64,000 bases of DNA from Alisma plantago-aquatica. Lineage: Eukaryota > Streptophyta > Magnoliopsida > Alismatales > Alismataceae. The stretch is taken from the NCBI GenBank assembly GCA_963693085.1, contig OY856411.1, forward strand, positions 115,560,767 through 115,624,766, in the 5' to 3' direction. Position 1 is the first letter of the stretch. Every line of letters starts with the position of its first letter. The notes under the pieces are model-generated. The model saw only the letters and a list, made by a program, of their open reading frames with translations, was not told the DNA's origin and did no database searches. A program made the position numbers and the translations under genes. Shown in pieces: positions 50,977 to 61,897 of the stretch.

Positions 50977-51882
50977 TTAGTTTGGAGGTTTTGGAACCCA
51001 AACTAACTTGACATACTTTTTCTTATAAGGACATGAAAAGGAATAGTGACCAAGACGCAAACAATAATGACAACATATAGAATCAACCTCATATCTCTTT
51101 CTATGTTTTTGGTCTAGGTTGTTCTTGGGTATACATGTGTTTGTCCCTTTAGGTATATATATAGATTGATGTCCTTGTGTCTTTCTCCAACTAGGTTTAT
51201 GATGCCATTTTCCATTAGGCTTGTAACCTAGTCCTCTTCTTCCAACTTGATGATAAGAATCACTTAAGATTTGATCAAGAATGCCATTATTATCTAAACT
51301 ACTAACTTTTTGTTGTAACTTAGCAATCTCATCCATTCTTTTCTTAATATCTAGTTTTTCTTGATCTAGATTAGATGACAATGAATTTCTTTCTTTGACA
51401 ATAGTGTCATAATCTAGATGGGTGCACAAAATGGGTTGTTTTTGCAGATCATTTATTTGAGTTTGCAAGTTCATCATTTCTAGAGAAAGAAGATTGCAAT
51501 CGACTTCTATTGATTTTAGCTTAATGTTATGATCTTCAATGACCTTTTTAAGCTTTTCATTTTTAAATGTAAGGGTAAGAATTTTAGATTGTAACACATC
51601 ATTTTCTTTATTTGACTTCTTTAATTTCTTCTTACATTCAATGTATTTTTCATGTGTTTCTTCTAGACTAGCAATTAGATCTTCTTTGGATAAATCTAAA
51701 AGTCTTACCTCTTCTTCTTCACTTGTTGTAGCAATGAAGCAATCCTTGTGCTCATCTACCTTCTTTTATCTCCATGGGTAGCTGGATGTTGTGTGGCTTG
51801 TTCCTAAGCACCAACTGCAACTTGTTGAATATTTGTCTATTTTTTTCTTTTGCTTGCGGTTGTAGACACCATCGCCCTCCAT
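50977..51882 (-). pseudogene. Gag-like CCHC protein of element C, one in-frame stop
   Basis: The frame from the ATG at 51880-51882 (MEGDGVYNRKQ) runs 302 codons to the stop after WVPKPPN, the same length as in B. A single TAA lies after the N-terminal knuckle (PWR-stop-KK, near 51768). That knuckle reads CSWCLGTSHTTSSY, its last Cys replaced by Tyr. The coiled-coil region (SKEDLIASLEETHEKYIE) and C-terminal knuckle CHYCLRLGHYSFSC are intact. Despite clear nucleotide divergence from A and B the protein keeps length and motifs, which suggests past selection on gag. Confidence 0.88.
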
Positions 51883-51914
51883 TCGTCACGACCTGGTTAG
51901 GGTTCCTTGAATCC

Positions 51915-51929
51915 TGCTCTGATACCAAT
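51915..51929 (-). promoter_or_regulatory. Primer binding site of element C
   Basis: ATTGGTATCAGAGCA on the minus strand directly after the 5' LTR end. Confidence 0.92.
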
Positions 51930-53352
51930 TGAAAAAAAAACTAGAGGGGGGTGAATAGGGTTTTAAAGATATTTTAACAATTATTTTGCTCAAGCAACCA
52001 CAATTGAAAAAGGAAGAAGGAGACAAGGGTTTAGAGTGGTTCCTAACCTTAGCAAATACTAAGGTAGTCAGTCCACTACCCGGTTGCTTACCCAACCAAG
52101 ATTTTGAAAGTATCAATTTTATTACCTTCACAAGGATTTACACAAAATACAATACTTTCTTACACCCCTTGAACAGCCTTCACTTGAAGTAGATGCAACA
52201 ACCCAAGGTAGCCTTCTTGAAGTAACTCCAAGCTCCCCCTTGAAGTAGCCTTCCTCTCTAGAAGTAACCTCCCGTTGCACTAGCATTCTTGAAGTAACTC
52301 AAGGTCCCCTTCTTCACCAAGAAGATCTCCAACCTCTCCAATCCGCAGCCTCCAATCTAGGAGTAGCAAGGAGAGAACAAACAATAAAAGAGAACAAGAA
52401 AGGAAAATGGAAATTACAACTTATCCTTTGTAGCACAATGGATTGATTGCCTATATCAAGCGTGTAGATCTCCTAACCAATGATTATAGAAGTTTGATTG
52501 CAGTGGATAGGAGATGCTAGCCTATAGGACACAAAGTTGGAGCAATGGAAATGAATGGCCAAAGTTGGAATTGCTCAATTGCTGAAAAATAGATTGCAAA
52601 TGTAATTGCTTGCTCAAAGAGTACTCAAGTGTGTAAAAGGTGAGTTTGGGTGTCTTATGGCTTTTCCTATTTATAGGAATGTCCTATGGATGCTTAAGGA
52701 CGTTCTAGACACTTTCTAGAGGGTTCTAAGTGCTTAACTAGCCGTTAGGTACAAGTTTGTTGCTTTAACAATCGACTTATTAATTGATTCTGCCGCTGCT
52801 GTCAGAGTCCATCTTGGTCGAGAAATTGTCGACTGAGATGCCTACTCGGTCGAGGTTTTGTCGACCGACAGGCCCTCTGGATCAAGTGTTTACAACGTTT
52901 ATCACCAACTGCTAACTACCTTGTCAGTTGTGTCTAACGACTACTCGGGTCATTCTCGGTCGAGAAGTTAGTCGACTGAGAGTGTCTCGGTCGAGGAGTT
53001 TGTCGACCAAGATTGACCCTGTTTTAATGTTTTAATTTGAAGCATTAAGTATGTGTATTAGTCTGCATAAGTGACACTTTTGGAGGGGATGACCTATCTA
53101 AGTGTGATATTTAGCTAGGGAAGATCTAACGCTTAATTTACATGAAGTCTAAGTACTTGTACATTATATATTTGTACAAGTTTACAATTTATTACATTTC
53201 ATGACATTTACAATCATTCAAGCATATTGATTCCCTAGAGCTTTGTCATCAACCTTATTCCTACAACACTCAAGTAACTCGTTAGATCAATAAGAATGAA
53301 ATGTTTGTCATTATCAAAACAAAGGGATTTACAGATGTCCATTTAGCCAACA
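51930..53352 (-). repeat. 5' LTR of element C
   Basis: 1423 bp, minus-strand TGTTGGCTAAATGG...TTTTTTTTTCA. TATA box at 52675-52667, hairpins at about 52815-52870 and 52955-53012. Similar to the partner LTR at 45760-47180. Confidence 0.93.
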
Positions 53353-53569
53353 ACATCTTTATGCCTCTAGGTTCTTAATCCTTTAAAGCTCATTTAGCCA
53401 AGTTCAAACCAAGGACAAAACAATAAGTATGCACCCTATTTGGTAGGCCCACATACATACACTTACACTTCCCTGAGGTAGAAGATGCACCATGTTTGGG
53501 GTTCCCACACTTAGTTGAACAAGTTTATCTTATGTATCACACTTGGATGACATCTTCAACATTGAGATT
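53353..53569 (-). other. Copia leader/gag-proximal fragment between element C and LINE
   Basis: TSD copy ACATC at 53353-53357, then sequence continuous with the left flank of element C before insertion. It reads as untranslated copia leader by position only; no domain is seen. Confidence 0.45.
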
Positions 53570-55462
53570 ATATTTTTTTTTGGGGGGGGGGGAATCTCAG
53601 GAATATATTCATTCCGCTCCGAGATTGCATACCAAACTATTTCTAGGTATCTACATAACCTGGGCCAACCCAATCTCATCTTTGAATGTGTTAGAGATGT
53701 GATCAGGGCAATGGCACCAGGTTTTAACATTCAAATCCAGGGTATTAAACCACTTGGATAAGGCATCAACCATTTTGTTAGCTTCCCGCTTCCTGAAATC
53801 CACCACAAGATTAGGTTTCAGCTCCCGAAAGTGAGTGATCTTCCCACAGATAGGCCTATATCTCGCCGGGGGATTTGAGCTATTAGCAGTAAGCAATCAG
53901 GAACCTTTGCAATCTGTTTCAACGGTGACATCCTCCCTCCAGTTCTGGGCAACCTATACTCCTTTGAGAATTGTGAGAAGCTTGATGCCTAAAACATCAT
54001 CAAACCAAACCCGTCGGGCTCCTCCCTCAATCCAGAGCCCCTTGTGATCCCTGACGATGTAGCTCACAGCTCCCTTCTTTTTCCTCCTGAAAAAGGATCC
54101 ATCCACATTGATCTTGATGTCTCCCCTTCTGGGTGCAACCCACATTGCCTTTGCGCGTACTCCTAGATGGGCAAGGCTCCGGTTGAAAGCATGGATAGAT
54201 AGCTGGACATTGCGGACAATAGCCCGGACAATGGAGTTAGCATCAAACTTCCTATTATTAAACACAAGATCATTTCTCGCCCTCCAGATTTGGTCCACCA
54301 TAATGGCGAACCACACCTGGTGGTTGGGGTTGTTTTTCATCCCTTTTAAGTTCCTCGCAAACCATTCCTCATCCGACCCTCCATCGAGCACATCAATCTT
54401 GTAGTATGCATGAAGGGTATCCCAAATATTGCTGCTTGCATTATAGTTGTGCATCATATGGAGGATGGATTTGCCAGCCGTCTTGCAGATCGGACACCTA
54501 TCAGAATTGGTGAGCCCACAAATACATTTGTACCTGTTCGTCCAAAGACTACCATGGTAGGCTTTCCAGAGAAAAGCTCTCACTCTGTGCGCCACAAGAA
54601 TCCTCCATAGCCGCATCCAGCAACCACACGTTCTAATACAGAAGCTCTTGAGCAGATTCTTATAGATGACAGAAGTGTTGAATTGGTCGTTCTTGCTACG
54701 GTAAAGTGCCAAGGATTGTCTCCACCCAGGTCCGAAGGTGGGATCATGCCCATGATAGTGGTGCGGGTCTCTGCATCAAAACCAATACTCATTGAACCCC
54801 GCGTCCCAGTCTCCATTAAGCGTCCGCATGGATGCCACCTTGAGGTCAGCGAGACTCCCAGGAATGATGGCATCGGGCTTTAGGGTGGGTTTGGCAGAGT
54901 AGTTAACTCAGGGATCGTCCCAAGCAAAATTGTCTACGCCATTCATAATAACCCTTCCATCATAGTCAGTAAGAGAAGGCATGTTTTTCCTTATAAATTT
55001 CCACGGTCTAGACCCTGTGGACCTCCCTTCATCTTTCAGGTGTAGGTATTTAGCTTTTGATAGTCTCTATCTAGAGATTTTTATTTTCAGTGAGAAACCT
55101 CCAGGTAACCTTTGCTAGGAGAGCCTCATTTTTGATACGAGCTGGTTTAATATCTAGACCACCAACCTTTGTATCACCAACGACCTTCCTCCAAGAGATC
55201 CGACTCATATTTATGTTGTTCCCATTGCCGCTCCATAAGAACCTTCTGGTGATTTGATCCATGCGATCACATACAGCGGTGGGAAGATGTGTTGTTTGCA
55301 TTAGATACGTCGGGCTGGAGTTCAAAATAGGTCTAGTAAGGGTGACCCTTCCTGCAAAGGATAAAAACCTACCAGTCCAGACCTCCATCTTGGATTCCAG
55401 GGCATTCATAGCACTCATGTAAGTGGATTTATTGGCTCTTCAGTGAAGAATAGGGACACCCA
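53570..55462 (-). mobile_element. 5'-truncated LINE (L1-like) retrotransposon
   Basis: Non-LTR element with its poly(A) end at the left: the minus strand ends in a C run and A run (53571-53592). The right end breaks off inside RT coding sequence at the microsatellite near 55462, the usual 5' truncation of target-primed reverse transcription. Possible short TSD ATTATAT on both sides is weak. Confidence 0.85.
53651..55445 (-). pseudogene. LINE ORF2: RT C-terminus, zf-RVT and RNase H
   Basis: Minus-strand order: RT C-terminal part (MGVPILH near 55450, then [44 protein letters not shown]); a decayed spacer (SLADLKVASMRTLNGDWDAG); a zf-RVT-like segment (HRVRAFLWKAYHGSLWTN, CICGLTNSDRCPIC, residues in 54712-54480); and an RNase H domain (IKINVDGSFF, ETDCKGS, EANKMVDALSKW, 54120-53750). 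ORF2 proteins nick the target and reverse transcribe LINE RNA. Stops after ILKGV (53954-53956), after CKGS and upstream of the zf-RVT block mark it as dead. Confidence 0.88.
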
Positions 55463-55470
55463 TTATATTG

Positions 55471-55554
55471 ATATATATATATACATATATATGTGTGTGT
55501 GTGTATGTATATACATACATATAAAAACATATATATACATAAATATATATATGC

Positions 55555-55648
<94 letters not shown>
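55471..55648. repeat. Compound microsatellite with (TA)n and (TG)n
   Basis: Interrupted TA tract with ACATACAT and GTGTGTATGT islands, a pure TA stretch to about 55614, then (TG)n to 55648. Overlapping ORFs of HTHTH and IYIYI are artefacts. Confidence 0.97.
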
Positions 55649-55649
<1 letters not shown>

Positions 55650-56338
55650 TTACCAATTACCATTACATATTATCATTATCTAATGTATCATATACTACAA
55701 CAATAAACATATGCAATAAAATAGGTTATGATAACTAGTACAACAACTTGACCCCACAAATGTTGTATAAAAACAATTAAGATATTCACTTCTAGATGCA
55801 TCGTAAATCTTCGTTTTTAGGATTTCTAGTTTCTACATCTGGCAAGAAGATTGGCGAATAAAAAATCCCAGATTTGGAAGATCTAGGGTTTTTGATGATC
55901 AATTATCTAGTATTCATCACAAATCCTACAAGGTCCTATTTAGTGTCAACTTTTGATAATATCCTCCTATCCACCATGGGTCTACCGATGATTATTTCAC
56001 ATCATCCTATATTAATTATGTAATTAGAATCTCATTGGAGAATGATAGAGCATGACAAGAAAAATGTATACAAATCACATAGTTTTTTATCATATCAAAA
56101 GTACGATATTAGATGTCTCAGATTACAACACCATGATCTGATTTCCATAACCAAGTCCATCAAACATAATGATTTCTAAGGAATCACACTGATGTATGTA
56201 ATATATACATATCATATCATATCTGATATTAGGTGATTTACATGGAAACAAGTTTGCAAAATTTTCATCCAAAGAATAATTTATAGTTCAAAAACTTAAA
56301 TTGGCCATATAAGTGTATGACATCAACTATGATGCCAC
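55649..56338 (-). other. Probable copia leader next to LTR copy 3
   Basis: No ORF. GTGGCATCATAG at the LTR edge (minus strand, about 56338-56322) resembles a decayed initiator-Met primer site, which would make this the 5' leader of the old minus-strand copia element. Confidence 0.45.
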
Positions 56339-57966
56339 TATTGCGATTTAGGGAAGCGGGTGTAGTAGAATAACATTTTTTCCCTTTGTATTCACCCCAT
56401 TGAATCTATCGTAGATATAAAATATTGGCGAATAAAATACATAAGAATGGGTAAAGGTGATATCTCTACACACACTACTTGTCCAATAAGAAGACATGTC
56501 TTATGTAATTGAAGTACTTGATCATTTGGATATGTATCCAAAATGGCCACCAAGAAATATAGATATAACACTAATAGAATTAGGTTGTCTACCAAGGATC
56601 AACTTGTAGAACAAGTTATCCAAGAGACTATAGACATGTTCCTTTGCCTCTACTTCATCCACGCAGATGAGGGTGAATGTGTTAAACTACCTTGGCCACC
56701 AAGTTGAAGTAGAATAAGAGTTTTTGACATGTTAGTCAATCCAGAACTCTCTTCGTCTCCTATGTTGGGTAGTAGTCCTTAGGGTGTCTCCCTCTCTAAG
56801 AGAAAGACTTTTTATGACCAACTTATCTCACAATATGTCTCCGTAGTCATGTCTTACAATTTGGAATGTGCCCCTTTATATTGGAGAGTCAAGGTCTTAG
56901 AAAAACCTATTATTAATGCCTTTCTTAATATCAATTTTAGAAGTAAGTGAATGTTGAAAAGATTGGATTGGATTTGTGATTGATCGATCACATCTTATAA
57001 TTGCCCGATCACATCCCCTGCTCCATGAATCACATTAACTGATTGACTAATCATGACAATACACAACGAGATCGAACTTATTTACCATTTCTTCATGTAA
57101 CACTGTGATCTCCTGATGAGTTTTCTTGATCAACCAATCACATGTATCCAATGGAAATCTCAACCAATCGATTGATGTATTGAGTCATATAATATGATTG
57201 GTTGATTAGACATTCTAGTTTCCCAATCATAGGGTAATTATGAATGTTCAACTAAAACTATTATAATCATATGTTTCATTGCAAACTTCAATTACCTTAT
57301 GCATCCTTATGTATCTGACTCGATAGGTTCCTAATTTTGACATTAATGTTAAAAACAACACAAGAAAAGATCGATGTCTAGCCACACATAGTTTCCACCC
57401 AAGTAATAGGTATGGCATGAAGAAAACATCAACCTATAAAGTGATCAATGTTGTCATGTTTGTATAATCCCTTTACATAGATATCCAGATTAAACTAGAG
57501 ACATGTAATGACATCCTCTTAACATATGTTCTATGTTCCTTAAACTAGAATAGACTATTTGAGATAAAGTGAACACAATACTATTAATGACTCACATGAG
57601 CATGGTCATACTTTCATAGTATCTCTTATCAAGTTTCAAGTGGACATCACTCCAAAGAAGGGATAAATTCCACATATATGACTCACAACATGACTCATGT
57701 GTCACATTGTGCCCAATCACTACCCTATTAGTAACTCATATTTTACGTCATGTAGGGATGGTGTCAAAGACCATAGATGACAATGTATTACTGTGGTGAA
57801 TCTAGGTCTAAGGATCACATTCACCATTGTCACACTGTGATATATTCTTGACCTGTCATTACATGGCTTGCATGTTTCAATCTGAAGGTGCATTTTCCTA
57901 GTACAACTTCTTCTCTAACACATACCCATGCATCTAAGTTGATATACAATATAATAACTAAAGAGA
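56339..57966 (-). repeat. Copia LTR, family L, copy 3, cut by the CACTA element
   Basis: The plus strand starts TATTGCGATTTAGGGAAG (terminal base changed from TG) and follows copies 1 and 2 block for block, including a TATA-like AATATAAAG on the minus strand near 56880. It stops at 57966 where CACTACTACAG begins, so the outer end of the LTR is displaced or lost. Confidence 0.72.
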
Positions 57967-57980
57967 CACTACTACAGAAC
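57967..57980. repeat. CACTA terminal inverted repeat (left)
   Basis: CACTACTACAGAAC, the canonical CACTA start, abutting copia LTR sequence. Confidence 0.88.
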
Positions 57981-57989
57981 CTACCTTTA

Positions 57990-58492
57990 GTGTCGGTTAT
58001 TTAAGGCCTTTATTGTCGGTTTCTGAGCGACACCTATGTGGGCGACACAAAAAGGTCACCCATTACACATCGGTTCCATAACTGACACCCAAACTCTTCG
58101 TGCGCCACCAAAAATGTGCCATCAGGGGACTATAAGTGTTGGTTATTAGATAAGAAACTGACACCATAAACCTTCGCAACACAGAAAGGGCGCTAGCTTG
58201 GGCACTATCAGTGTCAGTTATAAGTCCAAAACCGACGAAATATATCTTCGCGCCAAAGGAATAGGCGCCGGTTATTTTTTAAAAAACCGACACCATAACT
58301 TTATGTGTCAGTTTTATACAAATACCGACGCCTATTATTGGCGCCAACTTGGGCACTATCAGTATCGGTTTGTAGTAAGAAACTGACACCATATATATTC
58401 GCACCACTGGAAATAGGCGTCAGTTATTGCTATAAAACCGACACTACATCTTTGTGTGTCGGTTTTATGAAAATAACAGACGCCTATTGTTT
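57990..58492. repeat. CACTA subterminal repeats GTGTCGGTTT / AACCGACAC
   Basis: About ten alternating direct and inverted copies of TGTCGGTT and ACCGACAC (for example near 57991, 58012, 58215, 58233, 58264, 58284, 58307, 58325, 58363, 58458), many paired as hairpins around short AT loops. In En/Spm such motifs bind the element-encoded DNA-binding protein. Confidence 0.88.
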
Positions 58493-58637
58493 TTTTTTTG
58501 TTACTCTGCAGACCTGTTGTGGCTGGTCGCAGGATGAGAAACCTATAGTCCAGTTAACTGAACTGCAGGTTTTATGACATCCATTGATATCAGCCTACAA
58601 CATGCCACAAACCTGCAAATTAACAACAAAAATATAT

Positions 58638-58845
58638 ATTCACACATGCATTTAGCAATGCAACCTGTAGTTCCATTTTATTTTCACACATTTAGAAACA
58701 TTCATGTAGATAGCAATCTGTAGTTCCATTCATTCACATTCACACATGTAGAAACATTCATATAGCAACCAACACTTTCATTCATCTTCACTCAGACACA
58801 TGTAGAAACATCCACATATGTAGAAACATTCACACATATATTATA
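58638..58845. repeat. Imperfect tandem repeat, ACACATGTAGAAACATTCAT unit
   Basis: Five or more degenerate copies with interspersed CAATCTGTAGTTCCATT words, between the subterminal repeats and the protease pseudogene. Confidence 0.75.
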
Positions 58846-58883
58846 ATTTAGAAATTCATTTACAAAATATCATTCTCTAGTCA

Positions 58884-59302
58884 TTATTCGCTATCAGCAT
58901 CCCAATTATATTTTAAGATCCCCACTATTTGTATGGTTGTTGCCCATTCTTCTCTTACTTCATTTAATTCTTCCGTCGTATAGGTAGCATGTACTTCTTT
59001 TAACTCCTCTCCTGTAGTGGGGTCAATTTTAAACACCTGAAAAGAGAATGATGTATATATAATTAATGAGCTATAAATAAGATTGATATATTTCGATCAT
59101 ATTATCTAATGAGACTATAAAATACCGTAGAAATACACTGGATATCAAGTGTGGCATGTTTGATAATCATGTGCATATATCGCATGACATAGAATCCACA
59201 TGCCCATTCGTTGTCTTGTGTAGCACACTATGAATTCAAACATACAAAATATTAAAAAATACAACTAATTAAGCATTGTTCACATAAATAATATATATAT
59301 AT

Positions 59303-59373
<71 letters not shown>

Positions 59374-60504
59374 CAGTTGGGAACTTACTTTCACATTCTT
59401 CGAAACTATTGGCTGGTTCTTTTTCGTGGGGACCTTTCCTCCAGCCCTTTTGTACTCATCAAAACCCCTACTTGTTAATGTAACACAGAACATTGCAATT
59501 AAATAGTATTGTAATAAAATATGTTAACGGATATGAAAATGAAATATTTCTCACCGGAATAATGCCATTTTCATTATATGTCCAAATCTTGTATTCAATT
59601 TACTCCCCTTAGGATCTAGATAATAGACAGTGAACGTCTCGGGAAGAATAACCAGTAACTCCCAATGCATACCACTAGAGGTAAAAAAGTTAAAAATTAA
59701 TAACTCAAAATCCATAATAAAAAATTAATTTTCTTAAGTCCAAATTACAATAAGCAAAGTAAACTTACTCTACATTGAATGGAGCCATTATAAACTTCTT
59801 CTTATTTACATCAAAATTTGTAAAAGCCTCACAGCAGTATTGTTGAACTTACATAGGGTCTTTAGATACTAGACTAATCAAAGATGGAATCAAAAACTCT
59901 ACATGTTCGAATCCAAAATCTGCACATATCTTGTCTATGTAGCTGCAAAATATATATTAATTACACATGCATTAATAAATAAGAAACCACATCACCAGAT
60001 CATACACAAGGTATATGGATGTATGAAGAAGATCTCACCTTATCCATAGCTCTATCAAAAATGTATTTAGCCATTCATTTCCAAACAACTCCAAAATATC
60101 TTGTATAAATATTTTGGTTTCGTATGACTGGCCTGTAGAATCTGAATCGGAAGAAATAGTTATAGGGCAATTTATATCATGTTCGCCTAACCATATTATC
60201 AAAATCTAAAACAAGTTTGGGTCCATTGCCCTTTTGTGCAATTAACTTCTTCATCATAGTTATGCCCCTTCTGTTGTTAACTTTTTGGTGATGTTGATCA
60301 AGTGCATCAAGTGCTCCAGGTGGTACCTGTGCATCATCAACCTAAAATTTGACAAAATAAACACATTTACAAGATATAAATATAAATGTACATATCGATA
60401 TAAATATATGATATATTTTTTAAACTTACATTGTGAGGCGGCGCATTGATGTCCTCACCCTCAAGGTAATCACCAACACAGTCATCTGGAGAATGGTCAG
60501 ACAT
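58884..60504 (-). pseudogene. CACTA-borne Ulp1-like (C48) cysteine protease, seven exons
   Basis: Exons with GT-AG borders on the minus strand: 60504-60430, 60341-60039, 59942-59769, 59674-59555, 59470-59389, 59227-59126, 59036-58884. The product includes RGITMMKKLIAQKGNG, KKFIMAPFNVDGMHWELLVI, VYYLDPKG, CATQDNEWACGFYVMRYM and ends NWDADSE. His (HWELL), Asp (YYLDP), Gln (TQDNE) and Cys (ACGFYV) match the catalytic set of SUMO-protease-like Ulp1 domains often carried by plant CACTA and Mutator elements. Damage: a one-base shift in exon 2 (near 60180) and a TAA in exon 3 (after SKDPM). The start at 60504 is uncertain, as TTTGCAG before it could be a splice acceptor. Confidence 0.78.
59290..59371. 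repeat. (TA)n microsatellite in an intron
   Basis: Long TA tract, with one AA interruption, in the intron between exons 5 and 6 of the protease pseudogene. Confidence 0.97.
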
Positions 60505-60517
60505 CTGCAAATTCACA

Positions 60518-60690
60518 TTCAAATTGTAAAGTTCACATTGTAAAATAATTGTAAAGCTCACATTGTAAAGTAATTGAAATTGTAAAGATCACATTGTAAA
60601 GTTCACATTCACATTGTAAAGTAATTCACATTATAAATTAAGCTCAAATTTTAAGTAATTCAAATTGTAAAGTTCACATATTCAGAAAAA
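60518..60690. repeat. Short tandem repeat, TCACATTGTAAAGT unit
   Basis: About eight degenerate copies of TTCACATTGTAAAGTAAT between the protease exons and the retroposon. Confidence 0.8.
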
Positions 60691-60699
60691 TAAACATAC

Positions 60700-60719
60700 C
60701 TCTAATATTGTGATTTTTT
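60700..60719. repeat. Target-site duplication of the retroposon, left copy
   Basis: CTCTAATATTGTGATTTTTT; the right copy at 61878-61897 reads CTCTAATATTGTAATTTTTT with one mismatch. Confidence 0.85.
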
Positions 60720-61877
60720 TTTTGAAAGACACAACATTCATTACATTAAAGCCATATGGCATCTACATGTAAAGGGAGATACACCAACTGAACACAAAAA
60801 GTAAAGAGCAGATACAATAACCAGAAACTCATATCGGAACATGATAAGAACAATGATGTATTGATCTCTCTTCTATATTGCTGACCAAAATAGCTTTTTA
60901 CGAGAGATTCCTTCAACCTGAGATTCTGTCTGATATAAGGTATATACTCCAAACCAGTGACCGAAGGAGTGATCACCTTCACACTTGCTGCCATATAAAC
61001 AGAGAAACAAAAAAGACCTAACATGAAAGGAGGACACCAACCACACGACACAAAACTAACAACACAGACCCAACGCCCTAACAAACAGGACGAGAAACAC
61101 AACAACTAGCGACGCACTAAGGTTGCCAACCAGCAGACCCGATAAGGAGGTCAAACCCCAGAGATGCAGATACAGAGGAAGGATGGCTCATGTGGGTACA
61201 AAGGTGGGGAGTAGAGGGTGCCGGTAACTCCACCACCACTCCCGACCACCCCTGCGAACATGGGGTGGAAGACCCGCACGAAGCCCAAAACCCAACTTCC
61301 TCCTCCTCTGCCTGGAGCACCAAGGGGTGCCCGATCCCACCGTCTGCCTAAGAAGGAACCCGAGAAGACGCTTAAACAAGACGTGCTCTAGTCAGACTAG
61401 AAGCAAAGCGCCACTCATACGCAAGGAAACAACTACCAATGCCAAAGAAAAAAGACCACAAACCAAGGTTGTGAACCAGCGACAAACCCAACAAAACGAC
61501 CTAAACCTAAACTGAAAAAACAAAACAGATAGGGAAGAGGAAGCGCCAAGCCGCTTGATCCGGCAGTAGGGAGAAGAGGTGAGGGCGCCGCTCACAGGGG
61601 GACTGAGGTGTGCCTCAGAATCCTACCGCAACCGGCGGTCCGATACCCCCACGACGACAGCTCCGGCAAACACCGTGCCGCTCGATGGAGTCCGCCGAGC
61701 CTCCACCGCCCGCCCTTCGTCATTGGATCTCGTACGAGCCTGCACGAGAGAGGCTCGGGGGGAGTGGGGAGGCGTGCACTGCCAGCCGGAACCCCCTCCC
61801 CCAAGCCTGCCGCCGCCCACCGGAAAACCTAGCCAAGGCACCAGAATCGCAAGAGAGAAAGACGGGTAGGGGGAATA
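60714..61877 (-). mobile_element. GC-rich poly(A) retroposon without ORFs, about 1.16 kb
   Basis: On the minus strand it starts GTATTCCCCCTACCCGTC, is GC-rich for about 0.7 kb, turns AT-rich (GGCTTTAATGTAATGAATG) and ends TGTGTCTTTC plus a poly(A) run. Flanking 12-19 bp duplications and the tail show LINE-type insertion. No reverse transcriptase or RNase H can be read, so it looks like a LINE leader joined to a LINE tail, or a long SINE, mobilised in trans. Many overlapping short ORFs here are only a consequence of the GC content. Composition differs sharply from the host element. Confidence 0.78.
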
Positions 61878-61897
61878 CTCTAATATTGTAATTTTTT
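61878..61897. repeat. Target-site duplication of the retroposon, right copy
   Basis: See the left copy at 60700. It overlaps the stop codon of the transposase frame. Confidence 0.85.

Larger units (their letters stand above)
45760..53352 (-). mobile_element. Gag-only-family element C with extra ORF, 7.6 kb
   Basis: Two LTRs (45760-47180 and 51930-53352), primer site, purine tract and perfect 5-bp TSD ACATC define a complete element in minus orientation, inserted in copia leader/gag sequence. It belongs to the same family as A and B: same primer site, gag, hairpins and LTR plan. Its interior is 4749 bp instead of about 2850. The additional roughly 1.9 kb holds a second ORF remnant (47963-49331). 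No pol motif is seen. Confidence 0.92.

Noticed and set aside
55429..55706. ORFs over the TA/TG tract
   Set aside because: Microsatellite artefact.
60746..61105. 119-residue hydrophobic minus-strand ORF
   Set aside because: Falls in the tail region of the retroposon, overlaps no domain, and ends in its 3' untranslated part.
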